Positions 46,201 through 58,649 of a stretch of 64,000 bases of DNA are shown here, one piece after another. The stretch lies in assembly GCA_029747015.1 (NCBI GenBank), contig JAKOGI010000128.1, positions 675,001 through 739,000 of the forward strand, in the 5' to 3' direction. A program made the position numbers and the translations under genes. Under the pieces are notes generated by a model. That model was given only the letters and a program-made list of their open reading frames with translations, was not told the DNA's origin and did not search any database. This DNA is from Carnegiea gigantea (lineage: Eukaryota; Streptophyta; Magnoliopsida; Caryophyllales; Cactaceae). Each line of letters starts with the position of its first letter. The first letter of the stretch is position 1.

Positions 46201-46269
46201 GCATGCTAAGCAAGTTGTTGCCCTTTATGAGTTTTTCTAATAGGATTGCATTCGGTGCAGCATGTAGAG
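43246..46269 (-). other. Non-coding 3' body of the left gag-only element
   Basis: Blocks match the right element in inverted orientation: 43850-43920 with 51295-51360, 44985-45150 with 50110-50270, and 45590-45800 with 49260-49560. No protease, RT or integrase can be read on either strand. Pyrimidine runs near 45455-45570 and 45830-45880 match purine runs in the right copy. Confidence 0.6.
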
Positions 46270-47190
46270 CATGCAACTTCTTACTTGTGGGGTCTTTGCT
46301 TTTCTTATCCATATTCTGATAGTTGTCCTTTCAGTTGTACCAATCTTAGTGGGTGCCTCCCTGGCTAATTGTTCCTCTAAAAGCATGCCTACATTCCTTA
46401 TTGTAGTGAAGTCTTCAAATGGCGTGAACTGTAGGTGCTATCTACATGTGCGCTAGAGGTTTCTGATGAACAACCTTACTTGATCAGCCTCTAAGGTTGG
46501 TTCGCTATATGTGCGACTTTGGCCCTCCATTGAGTAAGGAAGTCAGAAAAGCTTTCCTTTACCTCCTGCTTACTTAATTCTAGGTCTCTTAGTGTAATTA
46601 ATTGGTAGGTCATTATTGCGTCAATACTAAAATAGAAATTCTTTACGAAGATCATCCCAATTTATGACCTTTTGTGGGTCGATAGTATTATACCACCTCA
46701 TCACATCCTTGTCGAGCATCCAAGGAAGTATGATGCAGAAGATGTCCTTGTAAATTCCTTTTAATACCATTGCACTAAGAAAATTCCTCGCATGATAGTG
46801 AGGATTTTTAATTAGACGGAACTTAATGTCTGGCATAGTAAATTTTGGGGTTAATTTTCCTTTTGGGATAGAAGTGAATCCCGCATAATCATTAATGGCA
46901 ATTATTGAGCATGGAAGATTCCATAAGTAGTTATTCTATTCGATCTACTCATCGATCAGTTTGAGGAGTGTTCTTCACACCTTTTTCTTCCTTCTTCTTG
47001 TTATCTTCCCTTCCTCCTTTATGAGGTTTCTCACCTTTTTCCTTTAGGTGTTCTTGATGAGAGTTTGGAGTGTAGTAGCCATCAGTTCTATCTTCTTCTC
47101 ACTCTCAACCAGCCTAGTTTGCATTTTTTTTACTATCTTTATGAGTTAAACTAGTTTGCTACTTCCTGCTATTGTGATTTGTAAAGTATT
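46270..47190 (-). pseudogene. Gag remnant of the left element
   Basis: From its N-terminus the minus strand reads a coiled stretch (VESEKKIELMATTLQ), then GFTSIPKGKLTPKF, then the conserved gypsy Gag core with ARNFLSAMVLKGI and MRWYNTIDPQKVINWDDL (46836-46627). A KESFSDFLTQWRAKVAH block follows past a frameshift near 46600. It would form the particle and bind RNA. The right element has the same blocks in the same order. Confidence 0.75.
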
Positions 47191-48195
47191 GAACTTTGAC
47201 TTGGATTTTGATTTTGACTAAACTAGTGGAGTTTCCTTAGACTCTTCTCAAGATATAAGTCTCCAGGTTTGTGGACTCTGCTTGTATACCTTCTTAGTCT
47301 TCCCTATCCTAAGTAATAACGTGAGGGTTTAGCGAGATAGATTTTTATGAGTGGCCAATCATGCTCGATGCTTGGATTAGGCCGAAAGAAAAGGTTAATA
47401 GCTTACAATTTGAAGAGAATGTGACAATGGCTTGATGGGCTTGAAGGGTTAAGCTAAAATGGGGTTAAGATATGAGATTTTAGGCTGAAGTCAAGTCTTA
47501 TCTTGGATTAAATCCTAAGTTAAGCTGAAAGAGCTGGCTTATGGGTCTAAGTCAGACTCAAGTCTTTCTTGATGAATCACGGGTCTATACTAACTAAAGT
47601 AGGACTGTGGTTTGGTTTACCTATAATGGGCTAGTCTTGGCACATGACTGGATCTAGGAAGACTGATATAGGCAACCTAAATTCAGGGAATATGATCCCT
47701 AGACCATAAACTCATATATGCATAAGATATCTAGGCCTTACTTGGACTTATGCATTATGACAATGATGTACGATTGGATGCAACCTAAAATGAACTACTT
47801 ATTCTAAAGGTCTAAAGGGACATATTATGCACCTTGGGTCTAGATGGACTTATGGACTATGTGTGATGACGCCTTAGGATGCATGACTTTTTGACCTCAA
47901 GTACCCTACAACTGATGTGTTGAGACTCTAAATGGGCTATGCTAATTTATGGACCTAACTCTAACATTTAGAGTCCATAATACCGTCCTGTGCTATGAAT
48001 GCAGTCTTTAAGGGATAGAGACCTACCCTAACTTCCTAATTGTATCCCGACCAGGTTCTACCAGGAATAAAATTTACCCTCTTCTATTCTTACTCCCTAC
48101 AGGACTTTTATGTATGCAAACTGCCAACCGTTTGCCACTGGACATTGATGGGTCCTAGCCGGGTTCTAGACCAGACGGAGACTAACCATTCCAAC
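47191..48195. other. Centre of the inverted pair, unassigned
   Basis: About 1 kb separates the two gag remnants. It may hold the leader or 5' LTR of the left element, but I could not match it to either 3' LTR. No coding sequence is visible. A T12 run at 48197-48208 marks the start of homology in the right copy. Confidence 0.4.
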
Positions 48196-48204
48196 TTTTT
48201 TTTT

Positions 48205-48800
48205 TTTAATGACTGTATGGGATTCACTTCAATTTCAAAAGGGAAATTACCCCCAAAATTTTACTATGCTAGAAATCAAGCTTCGTGTGAAAATCCTCAC
48301 CATCGTGTGAGGAATATTTTGAGTGCAATGACTTTAAAAGGAATTGACAAAATATCTTCCACATCATATTTCCTTGGACATTCGACAAAGATGTGATAAG
48401 ATGGTATAATATCATAGACGCATGGAAGGCCACAAATTAGGATGATCTTCGTAACTAAATCCTATGTCAGTGCTCATATAATGATGACCTCCCAATCACA
48501 CTCAGAGACCTAGAGTTAATCAAGTAAGTACAAAAGGAAGGGTTTTCTGACCACCTTGCTAGGTAAAGGGTGAAGGCTGCTCACACAATGGATCAAACTT
48601 AAGAAGCCGACTGAGTGAGAATATTCATTAGGAATCTCTAATCTACTTAGAGGCAATACCTGTGGTTCAAGCCATTTGAAAAGTTCACTGTGCTAAGGAA
48701 CATTGGTGTGTTGTTAGAGGAAGAATTAGCTAGGAATAGAAGTAACTAGAAGGGATACTATTAGAATAGAGATAAGAAAGACAATGGCTCCATAAAAGGA
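48205..48800 (+). pseudogene. Gag remnant of the right element
   Basis: GFTSISKGKLPPKFYYARN is followed by VRNILSAMTLKGIDK and, after frame changes, blocks equivalent to WYN-I-D and EGFSDHLARW-type sequences. The order equals that of the left gag. It has at least two frameshifts. The N-terminal coiled stretch seen in the left copy is missing because homology begins only at about 48205. Confidence 0.7.
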
Positions 48801-51765
48801 GGCGCACGTTCTAGGTTGCTACACTGAATACACCCTTATTGGAACCACCTATGCTTAAGTACCCAACAAGGGCAGCAATTCGCTTGGCTTGCATGATAGC
48901 ATTCTAGCCATTTTAGACCACCAAAGCCAAAAGTAGGACCTGTCTATTTGCATAACATGCAAAATTGAATCCCAGACCAAATACCTCCACATAAAAAGCC
49001 TTCGGTTCCGTTGAATTTAGAAGATATGATGTATCCTAAACCCATAATCTTGTGTTGAGTCATAGATTCACTCGCTTTCTTTTCCATCATAAATCTAATT
49101 CTAGTTTAGCCTTGATTTATTAATCAAAATAATCTCCTCCGTTAGTTGTTTTGTATCTTCTTATGTCCTTTTCTAAAATGCTTATGTCCTATGATGAATC
49201 TACGTTGAAAAATATTTAAAAAAAAGAAAGAAAGAAAAGATGGGATGGCTTGAAACCTGACAAGGCAAGCTAGGCAAAAGGTTGGGAGAGAAATAAAAAA
49301 GAGAAAAGGAATTTAATCCATCATCTGAAAAGGAAAAAGATCAGAAATTTATTTCCAATAGGTTATGCAGCTTTACGGACATGCCTAGGATAGGAGGCCT
49401 TTTTTCACAACCTACATTAACACCTTTGTTAAAGCTAATAAATTTCCCCTTAGAATTCTTTTGAGCCTTCAAATAAGTATGTTTCTTTCATAACTACATC
49501 TAACCTAACTAGGGACTGAGAGTGTGTCATGGGTGACATCCATATCAAAATCAACAATTAAAAAAAAAAAAGAAAAAAGAGAAAAGTTCAAACCAAACAG
49601 TCCCGCCCAATGAGAAAAAGGGGGAAAAAAAGATAAAAAAAAGAAGAAGAATAAAAGAGTTTGAAAACAAGAAGGATAAAGAAAGAAAGAAGTTGTTGAT
49701 TTATGCTAACTTCATCACCCATGCACACTTGGGGATATTACAAGGGTTGTTCAAGCCTTTATGCTAATTTGCTTTCTTTGGCACCCTAGCCTAGAAACCT
49801 ACCTTAAAAGGTTCTCATAGAGGCATCCCTCCTCTAAGTTACATTATCTTACTCTCAAACTACGACTGGCCTAATTGTACATTAGATACGTATATAACCC
49901 TTTGAGGCTTGGCCATGAAGATTTTTTCTATAAAGAAACATATCACTTGAGTCCTTTAATCTCTACCCAAAAAAAATAGAAAAGAGTGGCCAGTCAGAAA
50001 ACTTAAAAAGGTAGGCTAGGTAAAAGGAAAGTAGAAAATAAAACCTTAGTTTTTGGGGATAAAGAAGCATTCCATTGACTGCTCCCATCGAATCAGACTT
50101 AAATACAAACCATTCACCCACTTTATCACTAGTTCTCAATCATCATAGTCTCTAATCTCACCTGTATTCAAAATTTCAGGACTTCTAGTCTCAACTATGA
50201 CTATGAATTCAAGAGTGAATACTCATTTCATATTCTCAACCTTCCTAAATAGGCACTCATCCTTTATACAAGATAGGGGGCTCCCCTACATTTTCTTAGA
50301 TAATTAGGACTTCCATCATGACAACCATTTTCTAATAAGGAGATAGTCATGTTCTTTATACTAAACTAGAGGTAACTTTGGACAACACTAACAAAGGCAT
50401 TTTTGTCTTCCACATCCCTACATAACTAGGGTTTACCAACTAATAAATATTTCCCAACAGGGGAAGAATCACATTCATTCTGCTGGACTAAGGGTTACTC
50501 CAATCAAAAGTAGCAAAAACATCCTCAGTTATCACACACTTTACACATCTAGAGCTTCTGTTATAATAAATAGAAATTGAGGGGCTTCTTTAGAACATAA
50601 GCACCTTAATACAAAATTAATTGACACTCCTCTATAAAAGAAAGATTTCCTAACCCAACAGTCACTGAACGTTTTACCCCTCATCTTAAGCCATAGCGTG
50701 TCGCCCTTACATCTTGATCGGACATTATCCAATGGACCCCAAACATAGTGTGAGATCTTCACCTACATGCATCTAGGGTTAGGTTATCACACATCTACAT
50801 AGTATGCATAATTGAGTCTGCATAATCATCATGCGTGCATAGTCTTACTTAGGCTAGCAACCTACATTTATACATGTTTGTTTGGCCCATTTATCAGCTC
50901 ACTCTTCACCCTAGATCGAAGCAGTGTGCATTCAGACATGACAACAACCCTATAAGAAGGGCACATTACCCTAGTTAGCTGTGAATTTACATCAAAAATT
51001 CTCAAGATGATGTAACAACTGCCATAAATGACATCTATACTTTGACCCTCACCTCAATCAGGTGTAAAAGAGTGGGAGCTCCATCATCAAAGAAGGATTT
51101 ACGTAAGTATCTTTATGGAAATGACATTAACCTAACTTCAGGTTATTAAGTAACAAAGCTGAACATGATCTAGCCACAAAGGATGCCTCATTCTCTTTAT
51201 CTTAACAAAGAATGACGCCTCAACCTCTAGGACATTTTAGCATTAAGCAATTTCCATTAGAAAGAGATGAATTGAATGCCCCATAGTAAAAAATGTTAAA
51301 CTTGAAGATGCGGCATCTCAATATCTCATTCCATAAAGTCCTCAAGGATCAATCATCAGGCTCAAGTGCCAGCAAGTTCATAGGGATATGGCTATACGCC
51401 TGTAAGCTCACACACTAACAAGTCCACAAGGATGTAACTATAGGTCTTCAGGCTTAAATGCCATCAAGTTCTCAAGGAGCAGGCCACAGATCTTCAAAAC
51501 AAGGCTTACTGATGGCTCCTGGCACAATGAGACACCGCTAGCTTCCGGCACTATGGAAAATTTTAAGACTGCTTTGCTCCCAGCACAATGGAACATCCCA
51601 ACAGTAGGGTAGCTCCTAGTACAATGGTACAACCACTGGCTCCCATACAATTGGACATTTCAACATCACTGGCTCCCAACATAATTAAACCTAGATGGCT
51701 CCCGGGACAATAGGACATTTCAACATTTCTGGTCCAGCATAATGGGACATTTCACCATCAAAATC
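48801..51765 (+). other. Non-coding 3' body of the right gag-only element
   Basis: It is the inverted counterpart of 43246-46269 and has no polymerase. Purine runs at 49560-49690 are the complement of the left pyrimidine runs. From 51500 to 51760 short phrases such as GGCTCC-GG-ACAATGG-ACAT recur with a spacing of about 40-50 bases, a degenerate array next to the minisatellite. Confidence 0.6.
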
Positions 51766-51769
51766 TGCC

Positions 51770-52090
51770 AGATCGATAGAAGGCCTGCTAATCCGGCAAC
51801 AAGGGCAATCTACTTGACGAGCGAGAGGTCCACTAACTTGGCATCAAAGGTAAAATCTCAAATCTTCTAGACTGATAAAAGGTTCGCTAATATGGAGTCA
51901 AGGGTAATCTGCTAGACCGGTTAGTGGTCCACTAATCGAGCGTCAAAGGTAGCCTACTAGGCCAACGAGGGATCTACTAATCCAACATCAAGTGTAATCC
52001 GCTAGATTGGCAAGAGGTTTGCTAATTCATTGCATCAAGGATAATTTGCTAATCCAACATCAAGGATAGATTTAGAACCCGATAAATCCC
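51770..52090 (+). repeat. Minisatellite of the right element (about 7 units)
   Basis: It is the inverted and diverged counterpart of the left array. Units contain CTGCTAGACCGG, GAGGTCCACTAAT and CATCAAGGGTAAT variants, about 45 bp apart. It precedes the polypurine tract, as in the left copy. Confidence 0.75.
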
Positions 52091-52251
52091 GGCATAATGG
52101 GACATCACTAAAGTCACCATCACACCGAAGGTTGGGGTACATCGAAACGTAGGACTCTTAGTGGCCATGTTTGGGAATCATACCAGTGCAGCCAGGTAAA
52201 CAACTACGAATGAAGACCGTTACTTTGATCATCACCTTATTCAAGCTCGAT

Positions 52252-52267
52252 CAAAGTGGAGGCTAAC
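52252..52267 (+). other. Polypurine tract of the right element
   Basis: CAAAGTGGAGGCTAAC abuts the LTR start TGTAGATGG. Confidence 0.75.
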
Positions 52268-54196
52268 TGTAGATGGCTAAAAATGGCATCTAAAATTTTA
52301 TATAATGTATGATTATGAAATTATACTACAACCTATGTCTTTGGGGCCCATCAGAGTAATCCCTAATCCTAGTCTGAAGAAAAACAAATAAGGAAAAACA
52401 AAAGGCTAATAGAGCCCAAATAGGCCCAAATCGATAATGTTCGGTGTCCAATTGCGATCCACTTTAGGGAACATGAAATAATTGAGTTTAAATATCAACA
52501 TTCTTTAGTGAATAAGTTTCTAATGGCATATCATACCCCAAAAGTCGATAAGCAATGGAAAAAATATGAGTCGATTACTAAGACATGTGCTGGAAACGAC
52601 ACATATTCACTATTTTGATTAAATATTTTTTATACTTATCTAAAAGTAATGAAATTATTGTCAATAAAAAATAGACTTAATACATTTTTGAGGAAAACAA
52701 AGAATCACTTAAAACGGAGGTTGAATGACAAAGTTATGGCCAAAACAAGTTGCAGCCCAGCCTAGCCCAAAAAATGGCATGAATTAGCTAGGAACCGGGC
52801 CGGGTTCCTTATTAGGGAACCGGCCACGCTCATTAATTTTCCCTCTCTCTAAGCCTCTCTGTATAAATGAGATTAACCTAACAAAACCCTAGGCCGATTA
52901 GTTCGCCAAGACTAATTGTTAGAATTCGAGCTAAATTAGTGGACTCGCTTAGCTTAACCATAATTGGACTAGGATTAGGTATCCTCTCTCTACACTGATT
53001 TAAACTATCCCCCCAGCCACTATAAAAAGAGGGTTACCCCTAGGGTTAGAGGTATCAAAAGATTTCCATCCACTAGAGGCATCAATTAGCACCAAGTTAG
53101 CACCAAATTTCCATTAGTGAGAGCATCAAAAAGTCACGAGAAATTTCCTATGAAAGATTAGTGGAAATTAGAGAGGTAGAGACTAGGCTAAAAGTCGAGT
53201 AGAACATTTTATGCATTGAGAGTGTTGAGAGAGATACTAGGGTCATTCATTAAAAGGCATCACCGTACTAAGTTCTCAGGTAAATCATGTGAGTCATCTC
53301 GAGGGAAAAATTTCTATCTTTCTCCTACTATTCTACTTGATCTTTCCTTTATGATTTTTGATTTCTCAATTGCTAAAGATGTAATCTTTAGGTAGTTCCG
53401 CACCTGCTATAATTTGGTTACTTTATTTTTGGATTAGAAATTGTATGTTTTGCATCATTAGTATTTATTCATACTAATTTGCGATGTGATTGTGTGATAG
53501 TGTGATTAAAAGTTTTAATTTTTCATATTGAATAGTGGAGGCCATCAGTAATGACAGGAGGTGGTATGATGCATCTAATTACATCGTCGTACTATCACCA
53601 TAATTCTAGGTCCTCGGTTCGAGACTAAACAGTCAAGGTGGTCCTCATATTAGAGATTTCTCGAGGGTCTTTTGAAACCTTATTGAAGTGAAATCAGTTG
53701 TCCCTTTGGTTACCCGTATTAGTTATAATTCGCTTCAAAGAGTAACTGTGGTTTATAATTTTTCCTAAAATTCGTTGGTGACTCTAATATTGATTTAATT
53801 GTTTTCATTTTTTTATTTTTCGTTATTTTTTATTTTTTTGGCCAAACTGTACTAATCCAAGATAGTGAAGCTATTTGGACTCGAAATTGGGCCCTGTACT
53901 GGCACAGAAACTTGACTTCTTGGATCATGCGGGCTGCCTTGTGCTTGGAATAGGCAGCTGCCACTACCAGGGATCCAGATTAGGTGGCTAGGCCTAATTT
54001 TGGCCCAAGAACCTAGACGAGTTCCTAGATCAGAATATGGATCTAGTTTTCTTATGTGTTCCTATAAATTTACCCATTTTTGATTTCTAAATAAAAAATA
54101 AAAATTATCAATCACCTTTTTTATGAAAAATTAAAAAAATACCCAGCAAAAGTGTAATCGAACCATTTGTAAGGGATCACACCTCGAGTGCTTACA
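52268..54196 (+). repeat. 3' LTR of the right gag-only element
   Basis: It runs from TGTAGATGGCTAAAAATGG to GTGCTTACA. A TATA box (TATAAAAAGAG, 53021) with CCCCCCAGCCAC just upstream sits 0.75 kb in, as expected for an LTR promoter. A TTGGTGACTCT motif at 53773 resembles the primer-adjacent sequence of Tat elements. An alternative reading is that the LTR ends there and a new body begins, but homology with the left copy continues to 54196. Confidence 0.6.
53021..53031 (+). promoter_or_regulatory. LTR TATA box
   Basis: TATAAAAAGAG lies in a GC-richer stretch inside the right LTR, a position that fits the U3/R border. Confidence 0.5.
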
Positions 54197-55136
54197 CCTG
54201 CCACTCATCTAAACTTACTTAGACCCTCTTTAAAGGCCCCAAGTTATCATAGATCTAGGAGGTCCCTTACCACCCTACCTCCTTTAGTAGGTAAATGAGG
54301 CCCCATGTCTGGAAATGAGACATTTCCTTTAAGCCATTTGGATGCCACTAGGTTCTTAATTACTTTAAGCTCATGAATTGGCAAGCATCAATGTCTGCGT
54401 CTAACTCCAATGGTTTATATAGACATTGGGCTGTCTAAACTCATTTCTTCTTCAATGAACATTGAAAGAAAGCTCCATAAGGGCTCATTATCATTTGGCT
54501 TCATAGGCATCTAAAAGTAAATACTGCTCCTATGGCTTTTGCTGAGAGAAAGACAACTAGAAGAAAATTAATATGACTTATTTTTTATCCCTCCGATGGT
54601 GGAGAAGTGGAGAGATAACGACAATTTGAAGGTATCCCACCATAAACTAATTTCATGTTGGTAGAGCTGATCATTTTATAATTTTGAATTATAGAAATCT
54701 ATAAAAAAGATAGAAAATGAATGGATGTATGCTAAGAGTTTAATTTTTTACACACTCCATAGCTCTGTTTGCATCATTTACCCTTCAACAATTATAATTT
54801 TTATTACACTCCGTAGTTTTTGATAAAAGCGTGGATGTCATCTAGTTTTTGAATCTCCTAGTACTTTACGTGAAAAAAAAATGCCTAAATCAAAAACAAA
54901 ATGAAAATTCAGAACGTGAACAAGCACTATGGATCATTTAATGGACTATGGTAACTTTATATTTTTGGTAGATTTTAATAGAGGAGCAAGGCATAATCAA
55001 ATCAATAGCCTCAATATAGAAACCAGATGCATATTGTAAATTAGCAATGATAGAGTCCCAGATGAAAAGAACATAGAGAAGATAAAATAGGGGAGTTTAA
55101 AGGCCAAAGGGATGGAGAGACCCTCTGAGGGGGAGG
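54197..55136. other. Unassigned, nothing recognised
   Basis: About 0.9 kb between the right gag-only element and the copia element. There is no open frame above 60 codons, no repeat and no RNA gene that I can see. The bases before 55137 are purine-rich (GAGGGGGAGGG). Confidence 0.4.
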
Positions 55137-55141
55137 GGGAG
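55137..55141. other. Copia target-site duplication, left
   Basis: GGGAG precedes the LTR and recurs at 60232-60236 after the other LTR. Confidence 0.85.
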
Positions 55142-55597
55142 TGTTAGAAAATATAAGAAAATATATGAAGGATGGAAGTTGTTTGATGTAATGGATATTT
55201 TGTATTACAATGCTTGGTTTCTTTTTACTTGCTTACAAATGAGCCCACTTTGAGGGTATTTATAGCCATCCACCTCCTTAATGGACGGTGGAGATTGATT
55301 TGATCCTACGGCTATTATTGACCTTCTATATCATTCTATGTTAATGTCTTCCTAAATATCTAGATATTTTACAAGTATCTGGAAGTATCTAAATGATGTA
55401 GAATATTGTAGAATCTTCTAGAAAGTTCTAAAAGAGTCTAGAGTAATCCGAAAGCTTGTACGATTATGGGGAATATTCTAGAATATTTTGGAAGGTTCTA
55501 GAACATTCTAGAAGATTCCACGATAATCTAGAAGATACCGAAATATTGTGAAAGATTCTAGAACATGAAGATGTTTCCAAATTATTAATCTCTAATA
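55142..55597 (-). repeat. 3' LTR of the copia element
   Basis: It matches 59817-60231 but holds about 40 more bases (near 55400-55445). On the minus strand it begins TATTAGAGATT rather than the usual TG; both LTRs share this change. Confidence 0.9.
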
Positions 55598-55607
55598 CTC
55601 CCCCTTA
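55598..55607 (-). other. Polypurine tract of the copia element
   Basis: The minus strand reads CTAAGGGGGAG directly before the 3' LTR. Confidence 0.85.
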
Positions 55608-57080
55608 GTCTAGAAATATCCTTGTACTCCGAGCCGCTATCTAAAGTAGATGAACTTCTCGCTTGTGATAGCCTTTGTGAATATATCTACTAGTTGCTCA
55701 TCTATTTTGTAAAATTGTAGCTTGATCTCCTTTTTGTGTACTATTTCTCTTATAAAGTGATGTCGGATCTCAATGTGCTTGGTTCTATTATGGAAGGTTG
55801 GTTTCTTCTCATTGCTATTGTTGACATATTGTCATAGAAAAGTGCAGTTGGTTCTTTCTTGTCTTGTTATAGGTCATCTAGTATTCTTCTGAGCCATATT
55901 GCTTCATATGCTGTGCTTGTAACTGCAATGTCCTCAGTTCCTGCTGAAGATAGCGCTATTGTTGCTTGTTTCTTGGATAAATAGGAGATGGCCTTAGAGC
56001 CTAATTGAAACACATATCCACTTGTGCATTTGCTTTAATCTATGCATCAGCCCCAGTCACTGTCTGTATACCCGATAAGCCTTATGTCTTTCTCTGTTTT
56101 GTATAGAAGACCGTAATTCTTTATACCTTTGATGTATTTTAAAATTCTCTTAGCTACTGTATAGTGAGCTTTATTGGACTCACTCATGAATCGGGAGACA
56201 ATGCTAATAGCATAGACTATATCTGGTCGAGTGTTAGAGAGATATATTAATGATCTGACTAGACTTCGATAAGTTGATCCATCTACGTTCGCTTGTCCGT
56301 AATATTTAGAAACTTTTTCATTTGTTGCCATATGTGTTGATAGCGGCTTGCAGTCAAGTATATTAAACTTCTTAAGGAGATCTTCTGCATATTTTTCTTG
56401 AGAGACAAAAATCTGACCTGGGCTTTGTCTTACTTGTATGCCGAGGAAGTACTTCATTAGTCCTAAATCGGTCATTTCAAATTCATCCATCATGGCCTTC
56501 TTGAAATGCTCAATCATTCTTTAATTTGTACTTGTGTATATAAGATCATCAACATATAGGCACAAAATTAGAAGATCTTGTCCTTGGGTCTTGGTGTATA
56601 AGGATGGCTAACTTGGACTCTTCATAAATCCAGTTTGGAGTAAATACCCATCGATTATGCTATTCCAAGCGGGTGGTGCTTGCTTGAGACCATAGAGCGC
56701 TTTTTTTAGCGTATAAACCTTATCTTCATGGCCTTCTACCATGTACGCTTGAGGTTGCCCAACATAGATCTCTTCTTCTAGCTCGCTATTTAGAAATGCT
56801 GACTTGACACCAAGTTAAAAGACTTGTAACTTCAATTATGCTACTATTGCAAGTACTGTTCTTATCATCTCCATGTAGACTACGGGAGCAAATGTCTCAT
56901 TGTAGTCAATTCCACGCTGTTGTGAATACCCTTTGGTGACTAGCCGAGCTTTATATATTTGATTCGAGCCATGCTGATCGTATTTGATTCTATAAACCCA
57001 TTTGAGCCCAATGACTTTTTTGTCTTGAGGCGTATCCACCAACTGCCAAGTTTTGTTTTTCTCGATCATTCTAATTTCTG
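55608..57080 (-). pseudogene. Copia reverse transcriptase and RNase H region
   Basis: RT starts in the 57069-56836 frame with NKTWQLVDTPQDKKVIGLKW and KARLVTKGYSQQRGIDY. After a TAA, the motif normally reading LDVKSAFL reads LGVKSAFL near 56808, so the first catalytic Asp is Gly. The YVDD box is intact near 56550, but a TAA follows a few codons later. The frame 56517-56047 continues with FLGIQVRQSPGQIFVSQEKY and NTRPDIVYAISIVSRFMS and ends at the RNase H motif GYTDSDWG. The rest of RNase H (to about 55620) is in shifted frames. Confidence 0.9.
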
Positions 57081-57339
57081 CATTCGTAGCCTCAATCTAT
57101 TTTTCATCTTGGGCTGCATCTTGAAATGTTTATGGCTCACTCACGAAGAATACTGTGATTACCTGACCACATTTATAGTCTTCTAGATAACTTGGTGGAT
57201 GTCTTTCACATTAAGACCTCCGAATGGTTGAGAGGGACTTGATTCTGGAGTAGTGCTTTTATTCACTTAAAATGGTCTTATTGGTGAAGATGGACCCAAA
57301 TCAAGTGGCCTTTCTTCTCTGATTTCTTAAATTTGATAA

Positions 57340-58640
57340 TTTACCTGAGATGTTTGCTAGGCTAGATCATCTGGCCGAATCCATTTGAAAATGACATCTC
57401 TTGAAATAATTACCTTCTCAGTTTCTGGATTGTAGAGGTGATAGCCCTTGGATTCATGACTGTAGCCAATGAATATGCACTTTTCTCCTTTGCCAACTAG
57501 CTTTTCCCGATTTTCTTTTGGAATATGTGAATAGGCAATACATACAAAAACTCTGAGATGATCTCCCTTGGGCTTCCTCTTGAACCATGCTTTATATGGT
57601 GTCCTATTGAGCACTACCTTTATGGGAGATCGATTAAGAATGTAGATTGTTGTATCTAATGCTCTAGCCCATAATTGTTTTGGCAAATTCTTACTTCGCA
57701 ACAGGCTGTGAGCCATTTTGACTATTGTTCTATTCTTTCTTTCTGTGACACCATTTTGTTGAGGTGTGCACCTAACTATGAGCTCCCTTTTAATGTCTTC
57801 CTTTTTACAGAAGTTGTCGAACTCATTCCAATTGAATTCTCTCCCACGATCAGATCTTAGAATTTTTAGATTATACCCATTTTGTTTCTCTATAAGAGCC
57901 TTGAATTGTAGGAAATATGTGAAGGCCTGTGATTTTTGTTTAAGGAAGTACACCCACAGCATGCCGGTATAGTCGTCCACGAATAGTAAAAAGTATCTTT
58001 TTCCTACCAGGCTAGGATTACGAGTTGGACCCTAAATGTCAGTATGGACAAGTTGAAGCGGAGCTTTAGCCTTCCAAGCAATTTTAGTGAATGCGAGTCA
58101 ATGCATCTTTACCATAATATAACCTTCACATATACTTTTGTCAGCATCTATTGTGGACAGACCTATGACCATATTTCTTCGCTTTAAAACTTTAAGACTA
58201 TTGAGATTTAGATGGCCATACTTGTGATGCCATAATGTCATATCCCCCATGATGGAGCTGAGGGCTACCTTTTGTTCTGCTAGCATTCTGAGAGGAAAGA
58301 TTCTATTTTGCACCACTGCAATAGAGGCTATTAACTGCTTCTTCTCTTTATAAAATATGAGGCACTTGTCATCATCAAATATCACTATATAGCCTTTTTG
58401 CATCAACTGGCTAACACTTAATAGATTTTGGGCTAGACCAGGGACATGTAAGACATCTTGAATATATTTAGTCCAGCTGTTTTTAGATTTGATGGTAATC
58501 GTCCCTTTGTCAACTACCTCTTGTATTCTTCCATCACCAAGCGTGATATTTGATTTTATACTTTCATTTAGTTGAACAAAAGAATTTTTATCTCCCATTA
58601 TGTAGTTTGAGCAACCACTATCGACATATCATAAGTATTA
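57340..58640 (-). pseudogene. Copia pre-integrase and integrase region
   Basis: The frame 58598-58098 has protease-to-integrase sequence (VLHVPGLAQNLLSVSQL) and the start of the zinc-binding HHCC box (LWHHKYGHLNLNSL). One of the two Cys is Tyr (CEGYIMVKMH). The core follows: a VHTDI segment with TAG in place of the Trp before GP, DDYTGMLWVYFLKQKS, LRSDRGREFNWNEF, and TPQQNGVTERKNRTI with the catalytic Glu (57980-57357). The enzyme would insert the cDNA. A GKGEKCIFIGYSHESKGYHL block closes the domain. Confidence 0.9.
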
Positions 58641-58649
58641 TGACTCATG

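Noticed and set aside
47191..48195. 5' LTR of the left gag-only element at the centre of the inverted pair
   Set aside because: I could not align it with either 3' LTR by eye; a computed alignment would decide.
53605..53630. tRNA T-loop-like GGTTCGAGAC
   Set aside because: No A box or acceptor stem at suitable distance.
53773..53783. Primer site and start of a further element inside the right LTR
   Set aside because: Homology with the inverted left LTR continues to 54196, so the motif is more likely internal to the LTR; I keep it as an alternative only.
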